Assembly (NCBI RefSeq): GCF_900111445.1
Contig: NZ_FOHE01000016.1
Location: 1 to 64,000, forward strand
Reading direction: 5' to 3'
DNA: 64,000 nt
Source of the DNA: Oceanobacillus limi
GTDB taxonomy: Bacteria > Bacillota > Bacilli > Bacillales > Amphibacillaceae
The notes beneath the pieces were generated by a model that saw nothing but the letters and a program-made list of their open reading frames with translations, was not told the origin of the DNA and did no database searches. Both the position numbers and the translations under genes were made by a program. Positions 25,782 through 35,719 of the stretch are shown piece after piece (positions within the stretch are counted from its first letter, which is position 1; each line of letters opens with the position of its first letter).

Positions 25782-28019
25782 TTAGCGTCCTTCGTGGAAT
25801 GTGCGGTTGATAACGTCTATTTGTTGTTCTCTAGTTAACTTGATAAAGTTTACAGCATAGCCAGATACTCGAATAGTTAATTGCGGGTATTTTTCCGGAT
25901 GTTCCATTGCATCCAATAACGTTTCCCGTTCGAATACATTTATATCTAAATGGTGTCCGCCTTTAACTGTGTAGCCATCCAATAGTCCGACTAGGTTGGC
26001 TTTCCTTATCTCCTCATCTTTACCTAGTGCCTTTGGTACAATGGAGAATGTGTTACTTATTCCATCCAGTGAATAATCATAAGGCAGTTTGGCCACAGAT
26101 GTTAAGGAAGCAAGTGCCCCTTTTGTATCACGTCCATGCATCGGATTAGCCCCAGGCGCAAATGGTTCCCCAGCTTTTCTTCCATCCGGAGTAGTACCTG
26201 TTTTCTTTCCATAAACAACATTAGATGTAATGGTTAAGATGGACTGAGTTGGCAAAGAATTACGATAGGTTTTATGCTGCTTAATCTTATTCATAAATTT
26301 CTTAACAAGGTCAACGGCAATACTGTCCACCCGATCATCATTGTTTCCGTACTTAGGAAAATCACCTTCAATTATGAAATCGACTGCATTTCCATTTTCG
26401 TTCCGGATGGCTTTTACTTTAGCAAACTTTATAGCGCTTAATGAATCTGCAACAACGGATAACCCAGCAACACCACAAGCCATTGTGCGTAATATCTCAC
26501 GATCATGTAATGCCATTTCCACCCGTTCATAGCTGTATCGATCATGCATATAGTGAATAATGTTAAGCGAATTAACATACAAATCTGCTAACCAATCAAG
26601 CATTATATCGTATTTATTTGTTACTTCCTCATAATCTAGATACTCTGTCGTAATCGGTTCATAGGCTGGAGCTACTTGGATACCTAATATTTCATCTTTC
26701 CCACCATTGATAGCATATAATAATGCCTTTGCAAGGTTGGCGCGTGCTCCAAAAAATTGCATTTGCTTGCCGATTTCCATCGCTGATACACAACAAGCAA
26801 TCCCGTAATCATCGCCATATACATCACGCATCACCTCATCATTCTCATATTGAATGGAGCTTGTTTTAATTGACATACTAGCACAGTACCGTTTAAATTT
26901 TTCTGGTAGTTTTTCAGACCATAGCACCGTTAAATTAGGTTCTGGGGCAGGCCCTAAGTTTGTTAAGGTATGCAAAAAGCGAAATGAATTTTTGGTAACT
27001 AGTGGAGTTCCGTCTTTCGCGATGCCGGCAATAGCTTCTGTTACCCATGTTGGATCACCACTGAATAACTCATTGTACTCAGGTGTACGTGCAAATTTGA
27101 CTAGACGCAATTTCATGACAAAGTGGTCTACAAGTTCCTGTGCTTCTTCCTCAGTCATTAATCCGTTTAATATATCACGTTCCATATAAATATCTAGGAA
27201 AGTAGATACACGTCCAAGACTCATTGCAGCTCCATTTTGTTCTTTAATTGCAGCTAAATAAGCAAAGTAAAGCCATTGGAACGCTTCATATGCGTTAGTT
27301 GCAGGTTCAGAAATATCATAATCATACATCTTAGCCAATTGCTTGAGCTCCATTAGTGCGCGGATTTGTTCCATTGTTTCTTCACGATCACGGATGACAT
27401 CATCTGACATGACACCATTTCCACCAATTTGAGCAAGGTCCTCCTTTTTAGCCGAAATTAACCTATCTACACCGTATAATGCAACACGTCGATAATCTCC
27501 AATAATTCGTCCACGACCGTATGCGTCTGGTAAGCCAGTTATAATTCCAGCTTTTCGAGCAAGCTTCATTTCTGGAGTATATGCATCAAATACCCCTTGA
27601 TTATGTGTTTTACGATATTCCGTAAAGACATGTTCAACCTTATCATCTAATTCATACCCATATGATTCAAGGGATGCTTTTGCCATTCGAATTCCACCAA
27701 AAGGTTGAAGGGAGCGTTTGAATGGTTGATCTGTTTGAAATCCGACGACTTTTTCTTTTTCGATATTTAAATAACCAGGTCCGTGAGAAGTAATCGTTGA
27801 TACAATTGATGTATCCATATTTAAAACGCCACCATTGTCACGTTCTTGCTTTGTTAATTCCATGACCTGTTCCCAAAGCTCTGTTGTATTTTTAGTAGGA
27901 CCAGCTAGAAAAGATTCGTCTTCAGAATACGGAGAAAAGTTTTGCATAATGAAATCTCGAACATTAATTTCCGTTTTCCATTTCCCATCTCTAAAACCAA
28001 ACCATGCAGAAGTACGCAT
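25782..28019 (-). CDS. pflB: Formate C-acetyltransferase (pyruvate formate-lyase)
   Basis: Glycyl-radical enzyme that splits pyruvate with CoA to acetyl-CoA and formate during anaerobic growth. All hallmarks are seen in 745 residues: the catalytic pair Cys409-Cys410 in GIACCVSAM, and the radical Gly720 in RVSGYAVNF near the C-terminus, plus [21 protein letters not shown]. First gene of the pflBA operon. Two Rex-like sites lie upstream (28040-28057 and 28116-28133), which fits control by the NADH/NAD+ ratio. It indicates that this organism can ferment. Confidence 0.96.
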   Translation of the reverse strand: MRTSAWFGFRDGKWKTEINVRDFIMQNFSPYSEDESFLAGPTKNTTELWEQVMELTKQERDNGGVLNMDTSIVSTITSHGPGYLNIEKEKVVGFQTDQPFKRSLQPFGGIRMAKASLESYGYELDDKVEHVFTEYRKTHNQGVFDAYTPEMKLARKAGIITGLPDAYGRGRIIGDYRRVALYGVDRLISAKKEDLAQIGGNGVMSDDVIRDREETMEQIRALMELKQLAKMYDYDISEPATNAYEAFQWLYFAYLAAIKEQNGAAMSLGRVSTFLDIYMERDILNGLMTEEEAQELVDHFVMKLRLVKFARTPEYNELFSGDPTWVTEAIAGIAKDGTPLVTKNSFRFLHTLTNLGPAPEPNLTVLWSEKLPEKFKRYCASMSIKTSSIQYENDEVMRDVYGDDYGIACCVSAMEIGKQMQFFGARANLAKALLYAINGGKDEILGIQVAPAYEPITTEYLDYEEVTNKYDIMLDWLADLYVNSLNIIHYMHDRYSYERVEMALHDREILRTMACGVAGLSVVADSLSAIKFAKVKAIRNENGNAVDFIIEGDFPKYGNNDDRVDSIAVDLVKKFMNKIKQHKTYRNSLPTQSILTITSNVVYGKKTGTTPDGRKAGEPFAPGANPMHGRDTKGALASLTSVAKLPYDYSLDGISNTFSIVPKALGKDEEIRKANLVGLLDGYTVKGGHHLDINVFERETLLDAMEHPEKYPQLTIRVSGYAVNFIKLTREQQIDVINRTFHEGR

Positions 28020-28039
28020 ATAAATCCCTCCAAATATAA

Positions 28040-28057
28040 TTGTGAAATAATGAGCAA
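28040..28057. promoter_or_regulatory. Weak Rex-like site upstream of pflB
   Basis: TTGTGAAATAATGAGCAA: the left half matches the Firmicutes Rex consensus TTGTGAAnnnnTTCACAA exactly, the right half at four of seven positions. Confidence 0.4.
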
Positions 28058-28115
28058 ATAAAAATATAAATATAAGTTATCTATTATTAACTTAACACAC
28101 TTTTTTGTTATTCAT

Positions 28116-28133
28116 ATGTGAAATTATTAACAA
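28116..28133. promoter_or_regulatory. Rex-like operator upstream of pflB
   Basis: ATGTGAAATTATTAACAA differs from the Rex consensus TTGTGAAnnnnTTCACAA at one base in each half. Rex represses fermentation genes when NADH is low. Confidence 0.6.
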
Positions 28134-28245
28134 AATTGTGACCGATTATTTTTCTTCGTATCTTTTAAATTATTCCATTCATCAAGTCATATGATATGAT
28201 AAACTTATCAGAATTTACAAACAGTTGAAGGGGAGGGAGTATTTG

Positions 28246-30639
28246 TTGGAAGAACCAGAATATATTCCAAAGGCAAAAGGAAAGAAGAAAAGGAATTGGA
28301 AAAAAATAAGTTTTATGATCACGGGTGGTCTACTTCTAGTCCTTGCTGTGATGTTATTTTTTGCAAACGCATACATAAATAAATCCTTACCACAAATAGA
28401 AGGAACAATTTCCTTACCAGAACTAGATAATGAGGTAACCGTATTGACAGATGATCATGGGATCCCGCATATCAAAGCGAGTAATGATCGGGATTTGTAC
28501 ATCGCTCAAGGTTATTTGCAGGCACAAAACCGCATGTTTCAAATGGAGCTTTCTCGTAGACAAGCATCTGGAACACTTAGTGAAGTAGTGGGGGAAGCTG
28601 TTATTGATCAAGATAAATATTTTCGAACCTTAGGTTTAAGGAGAGCCGCAGAAAAATCCTATGAAATTTATTCGGAAGATGGAAAAGAAGTATTACAATG
28701 GTTTGCTGATGGGGTGAATGCCTATATGGAAGAGGCAACTGCTTCAAATCGTTTACCAATTGAATTTCTACTAATGGGTTCGGAGCCTGCTCCTTGGACG
28801 CCAATTGACTCTCTAACCATTGGAAAGTTTATGGCCTTTGATCTTGGCGGTCATTGGGAGCGTCAGGCATTCAATTATTATGCGTTAAATAACTTGGAAG
28901 AAGAAAAAGCGCTAGAATTATTCCCATATTATCCAGAAAACAAACCAACCATTATTGGAAAAGAGGAAATTGATATTGCATCAAGCTTTGAAAATGCGGT
29001 GATTCCTCATGCTTTTAATGGTAGTAATAACTGGGTAGTAAGTGGAGAAAAAACGGAAACAGGCTTCCCTTTACTTGCTGATGATCCACATTTAGGTTTG
29101 GCTACCCCTTCGATATGGTTACAAATGCAATTGGAAACAGATGATATGAATGTAAGTGGGGTTATTTTCGCAGGAGTTCCAGGCATAATATTAGGTCACA
29201 ATGATCAGATTGCTTGGGGAGTTACGAATACCGGGCCTGATGTACAGCAATTATATATAGAGGAAAGGAATCCTAATAACAAAGATGAATTTTTATTTGA
29301 AGATGATTGGGAAGAGGCAACTGTAATTGATGAACCGATTCACGTGAAGGGTGGAGAAACAATTGAATATCAGGTAGTGGAAACAAGGCATGGACCTGTG
29401 GTATCAGAATTTGCTGGGGATAGTGGAAAAGATACGGTGCTTTCGCTACGATGGACTGCGCTAGATGCAACGACCGAGTTGGAGGCAATTTTAGAGATAA
29501 ACCGTGCAAAAAATTGGGAGGAATTTGAGAAGGGGTTAGAAAAGTTCCTCGTGCCTGCCCAAAATTTTGTGTTTGCCTCTAAAGACGGTACGATTGCTTA
29601 CAAGGCGAATGGCAGAATTCCAATCTATCCAGATGGAGAGGATGCCTTACTTCCTCTCCCAGGTTGGGAAGCGGAACGGGAATGGAATGGTTTTATTCCA
29701 TATGATAAGCTGCCGAAACTAATAAATCCAGAAAAAGGGTTCATTGCGACTGCAAATAATAAAGTAGTTGATGAAGATTATCCGTATCATATTAGTAATG
29801 TTTGGGCCCAGCCATATCGATATGAACGAATTGCCGAGGTGCTTGGTGGCGAAAATGATTTGAATGTGGAGGATATGCAAGCACTACAAATGGATACAAC
29901 AAACTTACAGGCGCGAGAGTTTGTGCCATTATTCTCGGAACAATTGCAGGATGTAGAACTTGGGGAAGAGGAGAGGTTAGCTCTCGATCTGTTGGAAGAA
30001 TGGGATTTTAAAGATGATGTAGGCTATGCACAACCACTTATTTTCCACCATTGGATGGATGGGATAGAAGACATTTTATATTCGGATCAAATTCCCGAAT
30101 CGGTAATGGAGTTATTTGGTGCTCGTGGGCAAACAACGGATGAAATCCTAAGAAAAGCGATCCGTGGAGAGTCGTCTCTGTGGATTGAAGAAAATGGAGG
30201 AATTGAAACCGTATTACAAGTGTCACTAGAAAATACGATAGAAAACTTAGTCGAATCCTATGGACAAGAGCTAACGGCTTGGGAATGGGGTGATTATCAC
30301 AAGGTACAATTTGATCACCCGTTATCGGCAGTTCATCCAGTGCTAGCATATTTCTTTAATAATGAAGATCCGATGCCAGTAGGGGGAAGTGCTGTTACTC
30401 CAATGGCAGCAGCATACAACTCAGATACGGGAGAGGTTGATCATGGAGCATCCTGGCGCTTTGCCATCGATACGAGTGATATGCGTACTGGTTATCATAT
30501 TGTTGGACCGGGACAGGATGGTCATTTTAAAAGTGAATGGTATCATAATCAAATGGAAGATTGGGTGAAGGGAAATTATCATATAACCAAACTTGATGAA
30601 GAGGAAGGTGAGGTATTACGATTCCTTCCAAAAAAATAG
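28246..30639 (+). CDS. Penicillin amidase family protein (N-terminal nucleophile hydrolase)
   Basis: A 797-residue protein of the penicillin acylase family (PF01804), which includes penicillin G acylase and AHL acylases. A basic leader and one membrane segment (about 21-43) export or anchor it. The alpha part runs to about residue 259; Ser260 in FNGSNNWVV is the likely nucleophile freed by self-cleavage. Typical beta-subunit features follow: DDPHLGLATPSIWLQMQL, GVPGIILGHNDQIAWGVTN, and FIATANNKVVDEDYPYHIS. The start is either TTG 28243 or TTG 28246, both just after GGGGAGGGAG; a TTG at 28225 lies before that site. The substrate is unknown; degradation of N-acyl compounds outside the membrane is the general role. 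Confidence 0.9.
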   Translation: MEEPEYIPKAKGKKKRNWKKISFMITGGLLLVLAVMLFFANAYINKSLPQIEGTISLPELDNEVTVLTDDHGIPHIKASNDRDLYIAQGYLQAQNRMFQMELSRRQASGTLSEVVGEAVIDQDKYFRTLGLRRAAEKSYEIYSEDGKEVLQWFADGVNAYMEEATASNRLPIEFLLMGSEPAPWTPIDSLTIGKFMAFDLGGHWERQAFNYYALNNLEEEKALELFPYYPENKPTIIGKEEIDIASSFENAVIPHAFNGSNNWVVSGEKTETGFPLLADDPHLGLATPSIWLQMQLETDDMNVSGVIFAGVPGIILGHNDQIAWGVTNTGPDVQQLYIEERNPNNKDEFLFEDDWEEATVIDEPIHVKGGETIEYQVVETRHGPVVSEFAGDSGKDTVLSLRWTALDATTELEAILEINRAKNWEEFEKGLEKFLVPAQNFVFASKDGTIAYKANGRIPIYPDGEDALLPLPGWEAEREWNGFIPYDKLPKLINPEKGFIATANNKVVDEDYPYHISNVWAQPYRYERIAEVLGGENDLNVEDMQALQMDTTNLQAREFVPLFSEQLQDVELGEEERLALDLLEEWDFKDDVGYAQPLIFHHWMDGIEDILYSDQIPESVMELFGARGQTTDEILRKAIRGESSLWIEENGGIETVLQVSLENTIENLVESYGQELTAWEWGDYHKVQFDHPLSAVHPVLAYFFNNEDPMPVGGSAVTPMAAAYNSDTGEVDHGASWRFAIDTSDMRTGYHIVGPGQDGHFKSEWYHNQMEDWVKGNYHITKLDEEEGEVLRFLPKK

Positions 30640-30722
30640 TGTATAAAATCGCTGATCCTCCAAAAGTTAAAAAGTGAACAGTAAATTTTCTGTTCATAAA
30701 TTCCCAGAAGGAGTGATCAGTT

Positions 30723-30920
30723 ATGGCAAGAAACAATAATCAATTGTTAGTGCCAGGCGCGCAAAATGCAATGGAGCAAATGAAAGAAGAAATTGCAAAT
30801 GAATTTGGTGTCCAAACAGGAGCGGACACAACTGCACGCGAAAACGGATCAGTAGGCGGCGAAATGGTTAAACGAATGATACAACAAGCCGAAGCAACAA
30901 TGCGGAATGGGAATAAATAG
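30723..30920 (+). CDS. Small acid-soluble spore protein, alpha/beta type
   Basis: A 65-residue DNA-binding protein of the spore core that protects DNA from UV and heat. Both family signatures are present: KEEIANEFGV (the germination protease GPR site lies in this segment) and the C-terminal ENGSVGGEMVKRMIQQAE. AGAAGGAGTGATC precedes the ATG. Expression in the forespore by sigma G is expected, but I could not read a clear sigma-G promoter in the 83 bases upstream. It shows the organism forms endospores. Single gene with terminator at 30930-30961. Confidence 0.96.
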   Translation: MARNNNQLLVPGAQNAMEQMKEEIANEFGVQTGADTTARENGSVGGEMVKRMIQQAEATMRNGNK

Positions 30921-30929
30921 CAAGATTTT

Positions 30930-30961
30930 AAAGGGACCTTTTGAGAAAGGTCCCTTTTTAA
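30930..30961 (+). terminator. Terminator after the SASP gene
   Basis: Arms AAAGGGACCTT (30930-30940) and AAGGTCCCTTT (30947-30957), then TTTT. Confidence 0.9.
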
Positions 30962-30964
30962 AAG

Positions 30965-31295
30965 CGCTATTTCTCTTTTACTTTTTCTGGGAACTAAATT
31001 TCTAGATATGTTAAAAGTAAGCATTGGATTTGACAGCAAACCATAGCAAATGAAGAAGTAGAAACATTTGTTAGTTACGACAAGTTTCCATATTGAAATG
31101 TTCAATTGGGAGAACGTACTACTTTTTCTTAAAAGATGGAACGGCAACCAGCTAACCAAAATTAAGAATGATCCCGTTTATATGATCGGTGCGCCACCAT
31201 CCCACATGAACGACTCACCACCATTGAAGGAGTATTGCGCTTTTTTTATATTATAAAGGAAATTTACGAGCGAAGATCGAATTACTATATACATA
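30965..31295. other. Intergenic region without a recognised gene
   Basis: About 330 bases. A 62-codon frame at 31068-31256 has no ribosome binding site and no recognisable family. Short stretches look protein-like (for example NEEVETFVSYDKFPY in another frame near 31050), so a decayed gene is possible, but I cannot identify it. Confidence 0.4.
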
Positions 31296-31316
31296 GTGAT
31301 GTAGGAGGTTATGAGT

Positions 31317-31931
31317 TTGGACGTTTGGTATGTTAGTTATGGATCAAATCTATGTGAGGATCGTTTTATGTGCTACATCAATGGGGACAGACCACCTGGT
31401 TCTGATAAACGGGAGATAGGTTGTACGGATAAGGCACCACCAAAAGTGAGTGGAGTGGCAGAAATCCCGTATCCCCTCTACTTTTCGAAGGAGAGAAGTA
31501 AATGGGGGAGTGGTGGTGTTGCGTTTATTGACCATCAGAAAAGTAAAGATGAACTGTCAATTGGTAGGAAGTATTTGATAACAGCGGAACAATTCGCGGA
31601 AGTTGTTGCCCAAGAAAATAATCGGAATGATTTAACGATTGATCTTGATGAAGTGATTGAAAATGGTTTTTCTACAATTGGATCCGGGTGGTACGGAAGA
31701 ATTGTTTGTTTAGGAGAATTGAACGGTGCTCCCATGTTTACATTTACAAATAATTTACCGATGAGCGAGATGAAGTGTAACAAACCATCAGCAGCTTACT
31801 TGTCTACGATTGCTAGAGGGTTATTAGAACTAGGGTTGGATCAAGAGGATGTTATAGATTATTTCCTCAATAAACAAGGTATTTCTGGAATATTTACAAA
31901 AAAAGATCTTTACGATTATATTTGGAGTTAA
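31317..31931 (+). CDS. Gamma-glutamylcyclotransferase-like fold protein
   Basis: A protein of about 204 residues beginning with WYVSYGSNL, the loop that starts the GGCT-like (BtrG) fold, where YGSNL binds the substrate. A conserved Glu-rich middle and a helical C-terminus follow. It may be related to proteins annotated in Bacillaceae as histone-deacetylase-like or cyclotransferase-like, but the reaction cannot be fixed. TAGGAGG lies only 2 bases before ATG 31311 and 8 bases before TTG 31317, so TTG is preferred; the difference is two residues. Single gene. Confidence 0.65.
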   Translation: MDVWYVSYGSNLCEDRFMCYINGDRPPGSDKREIGCTDKAPPKVSGVAEIPYPLYFSKERSKWGSGGVAFIDHQKSKDELSIGRKYLITAEQFAEVVAQENNRNDLTIDLDEVIENGFSTIGSGWYGRIVCLGELNGAPMFTFTNNLPMSEMKCNKPSAAYLSTIARGLLELGLDQEDVIDYFLNKQGISGIFTKKDLYDYIWS

Positions 31932-32240
31932 AAATTAGATTTTTCCCAACATATTGTATTTAAAGAATGTTATTATTAATTTATGTTCTTATCAATTTTG
32001 TCGCAATCCTAAAGTTGATCTTGGACATGGACAGTTGTTTCCCAGGTGAACTAGTAAACAGCAATCCGATTGGATCCTCATTCCACTCGATGTCCAAAAT
32101 CAATGGAACGAGAATCTCATACAATGCTGTAAAGAAGGTAATTTGTAATTAACAGAATGGGGATATGCATCCGCTAGATAGGGAGAAAGTGTCCCCAGTA
32201 GTAAGAAAAACAGTCAATTTCATATAAAAAAAGGGGGATT
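31932..32240. other. Intergenic region, nothing recognised
   Basis: About 300 bases between the GGCT-like gene and the hydrolase gene. A 61-codon frame (31967-32152) lacks a ribosome binding site and resembles no family. No clear terminator seen. Confidence 0.5.
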
Positions 32241-32242
32241 TG

Positions 32243-32950
32243 ATGAAGCCATTCATTGGAATCACGTCATCAATGGAAGTAGATCAGAGTTATTATATGA
32301 TTGGTTCTGATAATGTAGGGGCGATTACACGGGCAGGTGGGATGCCTGTTATGCTTCCAAATTATCAGGATATAGAGGATATCGAACAAATTGCAAATTC
32401 AATAGATGGGCTTTATGCAACAGGTGGATACGATATCGATCCGACATTATTTGGAGAGGAACCACATCCAAAGCTAGGAACGATTATTCCAGCTCGGGAC
32501 TTTTTTGAAATTACCTTAATGAAAAAGCTGTTGCAAATGGGGAAACCAATCTTAGGCGTATGTCGTGGTGCTCAAACCCTTAACATCGCTGCTGGTGGAG
32601 ATATGTATCAGGATATTTACGCTCAGGCAGAGGGGGCGTTATTACAGCATCAACAAAAGGCACCCAAGGAACATGGATCTCATTTTGTAGCGGTGTTGGA
32701 AGGATCGTTGCTCCATCGGTTAACTGGCGAGAAAAAACTACGTGTAAATAGTAGACACCACCAAGCCAATCGAAGTGTTGCAACAAGTTTTCAGGTGAGT
32801 GGGCAGGCGAGTGATGGAATTATTGAGGCGATCGAAAGTAAGGATCACCCATTTGCACTAGGTCTTCAGTGGCATCCAGAAAATATGGCACCTCACCAGG
32901 ATGAAGCATCTATCCGGATATATGAAGGATTTATACAAGCAACACAATAA
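32243..32950 (+). CDS. Gamma-glutamyl-gamma-aminobutyrate hydrolase family protein (peptidase C26, PuuD-like)
   Basis: A 235-residue class I glutamine-amidotransferase-like hydrolase. The catalytic Cys is in ILGVCRGAQTLN (about residue 107), and the His-Glu pair in GLQWHPE near the end. PuuD cleaves gamma-glutamyl-GABA; other relatives cleave other gamma-glutamyl compounds. ATG 32243 follows AAGGGGGA. It is followed after 28 bases by a dipeptidase gene, and together they suggest breakdown of gamma-glutamyl peptides. Confidence 0.87.
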   Translation: MKPFIGITSSMEVDQSYYMIGSDNVGAITRAGGMPVMLPNYQDIEDIEQIANSIDGLYATGGYDIDPTLFGEEPHPKLGTIIPARDFFEITLMKKLLQMGKPILGVCRGAQTLNIAAGGDMYQDIYAQAEGALLQHQQKAPKEHGSHFVAVLEGSLLHRLTGEKKLRVNSRHHQANRSVATSFQVSGQASDGIIEAIESKDHPFALGLQWHPENMAPHQDEASIRIYEGFIQATQ

Positions 32951-32978
32951 AAACGAATAAAGAAAAGAGGGGGATATC

Positions 32979-33929
32979 ATGAAAGTAATCGATACACATT
33001 GTGATGCATTATTAAAATTGCAGTTAGCGAAGCGAGGAGAGTATTTCAATGCTTCCCCACTAAGCTTTTCTAATTCCGAGGAATTGGAGACGAATCTAGG
33101 AAATTTACAAGCAGGAAACGTAATGGTCCAGTTCTTTGCCATATTTATTTATCCGGATGTCTCCTCCGATGAAAAATGGCAGCATGCGTTGGAACAGATT
33201 GACTTGTTTTATACAGAGGTCTTAGGGAAAAATCCAGCAATGAAGCACATGAAGAGCTGGCAGGATTTTGATTCGTTAAAGGATGGAGAAATTGGTGCCG
33301 TTCTCACGTTAGAGGGAGCAGATGCATTTGGGAATGACTTAACAAAGCTTCGTCATCTGTATCGTCTTGGTGTTATGTCTATTGGGCTTACTTGGAATAA
33401 TGCTAATCTTTGCGCAGATGGAGCGGGGGAACCACGTGGTGGTGGATTAACCTTGCTTGGGAAAGAAGTCGTTCAATTAAATAACGACAATTTCGTATTC
33501 ACAGATGTATCCCACCTAAGTGTGAAAAGCTTTTGGGACGTGATCGAGTTAGCGAAGTATCCAATTGCAAGCCACTCGAATGTACGAGCGCTTTGCGATC
33601 ATCCACGAAACCTAGATGACGAGCAAATTAGAGCGATGTTTAAAAATAATGGCTTAATCCACGTGGTTTATAATCCGCCATTTATTAATAAAGACCGCCG
33701 TGATGCAACGATTGATGACCTCGTGAAACATATCGATTATCTCTGTGAATTGGGTGGGGTAAAGCAGATCGGATTTGGCTCAGATTTCGATGGGATTGGT
33801 TGCTATGTCGATGGATTGGAAAATGCAGCAAAACATCAGAATCTAGTGAATGCGTTATTAAAACACTATTCGGAAGATGAAGTGAAAGGCTTTGCGTACA
33901 AGAACTTTTTGGAGCATCGTCCGCAGTAA
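32979..33929 (+). CDS. Membrane dipeptidase family protein (peptidase M19)
   Basis: A 316-residue zinc dipeptidase. Metal-binding motifs are seen: DTHCD (5-9), the bridging Glu in LTLEGADAF, His in DVSHLS and SHSN, and Asp in GSDFDGIG. Although the family is named for the renal membrane enzyme, this bacterial form has no signal peptide and is cytoplasmic. AAAGAGGGGG precedes the ATG. Second gene of a pair with the C26 hydrolase; terminator at 33991-34027. Confidence 0.92.
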   Translation: MKVIDTHCDALLKLQLAKRGEYFNASPLSFSNSEELETNLGNLQAGNVMVQFFAIFIYPDVSSDEKWQHALEQIDLFYTEVLGKNPAMKHMKSWQDFDSLKDGEIGAVLTLEGADAFGNDLTKLRHLYRLGVMSIGLTWNNANLCADGAGEPRGGGLTLLGKEVVQLNNDNFVFTDVSHLSVKSFWDVIELAKYPIASHSNVRALCDHPRNLDDEQIRAMFKNNGLIHVVYNPPFINKDRRDATIDDLVKHIDYLCELGGVKQIGFGSDFDGIGCYVDGLENAAKHQNLVNALLKHYSEDEVKGFAYKNFLEHRPQ

Positions 33930-33990
33930 TTTTGGTTCTAGTGGAAATGGAATGAAAAAACGTTAAATATCATCACAACTTTATGAAAAA

Positions 33991-34027
33991 ATGACTATTA
34001 ATTTGATTATTAGTAGTCATTTTTTTT
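33991..34027 (+). terminator. Terminator after the dipeptidase gene
   Basis: Arms ATGACTA (33991-33997) and TAGTCAT (34014-34020) with extra A-T pairs inside, followed by eight T residues. Confidence 0.85.
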
Positions 34028-34126
34028 AGACGGTCGTATTCTGAAAATTTTTGTTATAATGAATACAAAGATTGAAATTGTGTTTCAGTTTGTAAATAAT
34101 AAAGAACCCTATTGTTGGAGGAATTG

Positions 34127-34663
34127 ATAGTGATAGAGAAAAATGAAAAAGAAATGCTATTATTTCATAGCGAAAAATACTTTAAATTAATGTTTGAAAT
34201 AATCGAATCCGTACCAAGTAGAAAAAGAAAACTTTCTATTGAAACCGAAGAAAGAGATAAGAATTTCCGTGATGTTTTTATGCATCTGTATGAATGGCAT
34301 GCAATGCTTGAAAGATGGTATAGAGAAGGGATGGATGGGGATATTCCTTCTATGCCAGCACCAGGTTATAAATGGAGGAACATTCATTTACTGAATAGGA
34401 AAATTTGGGAAAGTTATCAAGATGTAACCTTAAATCAGGCGATAAAAAAGTTGAAGCTAAGTCATAATAGGGTAATAAACCTTATTCAATTACATACCCA
34501 TGAAGAAATCATGACAAAAAAATACTATAAGTGGACAAAAACAAGTAATTTATACAGCTATTTTGCGGCAAATACGTTTAAGCATTATGTATGGGCTATC
34601 AAACAATGCGAAAATATTGCTACGTGTATAAAGGAAGGAGAAGCGGAAAAGGTTTTGACATGA
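34127..34663 (+). CDS. ClbS/DfsB family four-helix protein (DUF1706)
   Basis: A 178-residue protein of the DinB-like four-helix superfamily. The DUF1706 pattern is seen in RDVFMHLYEWHAMLERWYREG, PAPGYKWRNIHLLNRKIWE and SNLYSYFAANTFKHYVWAIK. ClbS from E. coli protects against colibactin, but most relatives have no known role. GTG 34127 lies 8 bases after GGAGG; the TTG at 34112 comes before that site. Single gene. Confidence 0.82.
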   Translation: MVIEKNEKEMLLFHSEKYFKLMFEIIESVPSRKRKLSIETEERDKNFRDVFMHLYEWHAMLERWYREGMDGDIPSMPAPGYKWRNIHLLNRKIWESYQDVTLNQAIKKLKLSHNRVINLIQLHTHEEIMTKKYYKWTKTSNLYSYFAANTFKHYVWAIKQCENIATCIKEGEAEKVLT

Positions 34664-34730
34664 TCCATTTAATTTAACATGATCCTTTAAGGAAATTATT
34701 CTAATAAATTTCATGCTTGGCGGTGGAGAT

Positions 34731-35163
34731 ATGGTTTATAAAGCGTCAACAATAAAAGTAGTTCAGTTTAGTTTTTTTATGTTAATTATGTTATTCATCT
34801 TTCAAAATAAGGACAGCTACCCTTGGACGTTATATTATCTAATTCCTTGTGCACTAGTTATACTGGCAACAGTTTTTATGAATTTCATATTTCTCAAATG
34901 GTATTTTAACGTTTCAAATACTTATTTTCGCATTACCTATATACAATAAAAAGGTAGATCATAAACAAATTAAAAGTATGACGTTTAAACGTGCTGGATG
35001 GGGGAAGAAATGTGTCATTATCAAAAATCATAAAGGTTTTCATTTTCGAATCATAAATTTCAAGCCTGAGCATATTTACAACGATTTAATGGATTTCGCC
35101 CAAAACTATGAAATACCGGTTTCTAAAACCAAGGATTATTTAATCTTAGAAAAACTGAAATGA
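34731..35163 (+). pseudogene. Frameshifted small membrane protein, PH-domain-like C-terminus
   Basis: Two open frames belong together. The first (ATG 34731, after GGTGGAG) has two membrane helices and reads FNVSNTYFRIT before a TAA at 34947. The second frame, offset by one base, is open from before this point and reads LPIYNKKVDHKQIKS, then MTFKRAGWGKKCVIIKNHKG to the stop at 35163. Joining them near 34930 yields one protein of about 143 residues with the plan two helices plus a bacterial PH-like (bPH) domain: helix-helix, then beta strands beginning ...YFNVSNTYF-I. A one-base indel is the simplest explanation. It could be a recent pseudogene or a sequencing error. Confidence 0.65.
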
Positions 35164-35316
35164 ATCCGTTAAAAGATTCGATATAAAAGATAAAGTAACT
35201 TTGCCAAAACATAAACTACTCTAAGTCAAAAAGCACACAGCAGTTGGTATCGTCTTTGAAAAGGAAAGTGCATCGAGGTGTTGATTATAATAGTAAAGAG
35301 ATAGGAGGGGGTATAA

Positions 35317-35508
35317 TTGCTTTATGATGACTTTCATCAATTTTTATTAAGCTTATTGATATGGTGGGGATTTTTGCTCATGTTCCAAAGATTATACAAT
35401 CGTTACCCTCAGAAAAACACTTGGAAAAAAGATATTGTATTAACTTTGATTCAGAGTTTGATAGTGTTATTGATTTTACTCCCGACTTTGGCATTCATTA
35501 TGAAGTAA
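35317..35508 (+). CDS. Small two-helix membrane protein
   Basis: A 63-residue protein with two hydrophobic helices (about 8-24 and 41-60) separated by a basic loop (QRLYNRYPQKNTWKKD). TTG 35317 lies five bases after GGAGGGGG, which supports translation. Family not recognised. Confidence 0.55.
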   Translation: MLYDDFHQFLLSLLIWWGFLLMFQRLYNRYPQKNTWKKDIVLTLIQSLIVLLILLPTLAFIMK

Positions 35509-35719
35509 TACTACAAGTATGGAAGTGAACAATTCTTATGAAGTCCCCTTGTACCAACTTCCACTCCATTTTAAAAAGAAGTAAAAATTCTGAAAGCGTT
35601 TTATGCATAAGTTTATACATCTATCATATAATGATAAATTGCGAATGGAATACTTTTTGCTTTCATGCATATATATGGTTTGTAGAGTAATTTTACTCAC
35701 CTAGAGAGGATGAAGCAGA

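Noticed and set aside
31068-31256. Open frame of 62 codons on the plus strand
   Set aside because: No ribosome binding site and no family; kept only as part of an undefined intergenic stretch.
31967-32152. Open frame of 61 codons on the plus strand
   Set aside because: No ribosome binding site and no recognisable protein features.
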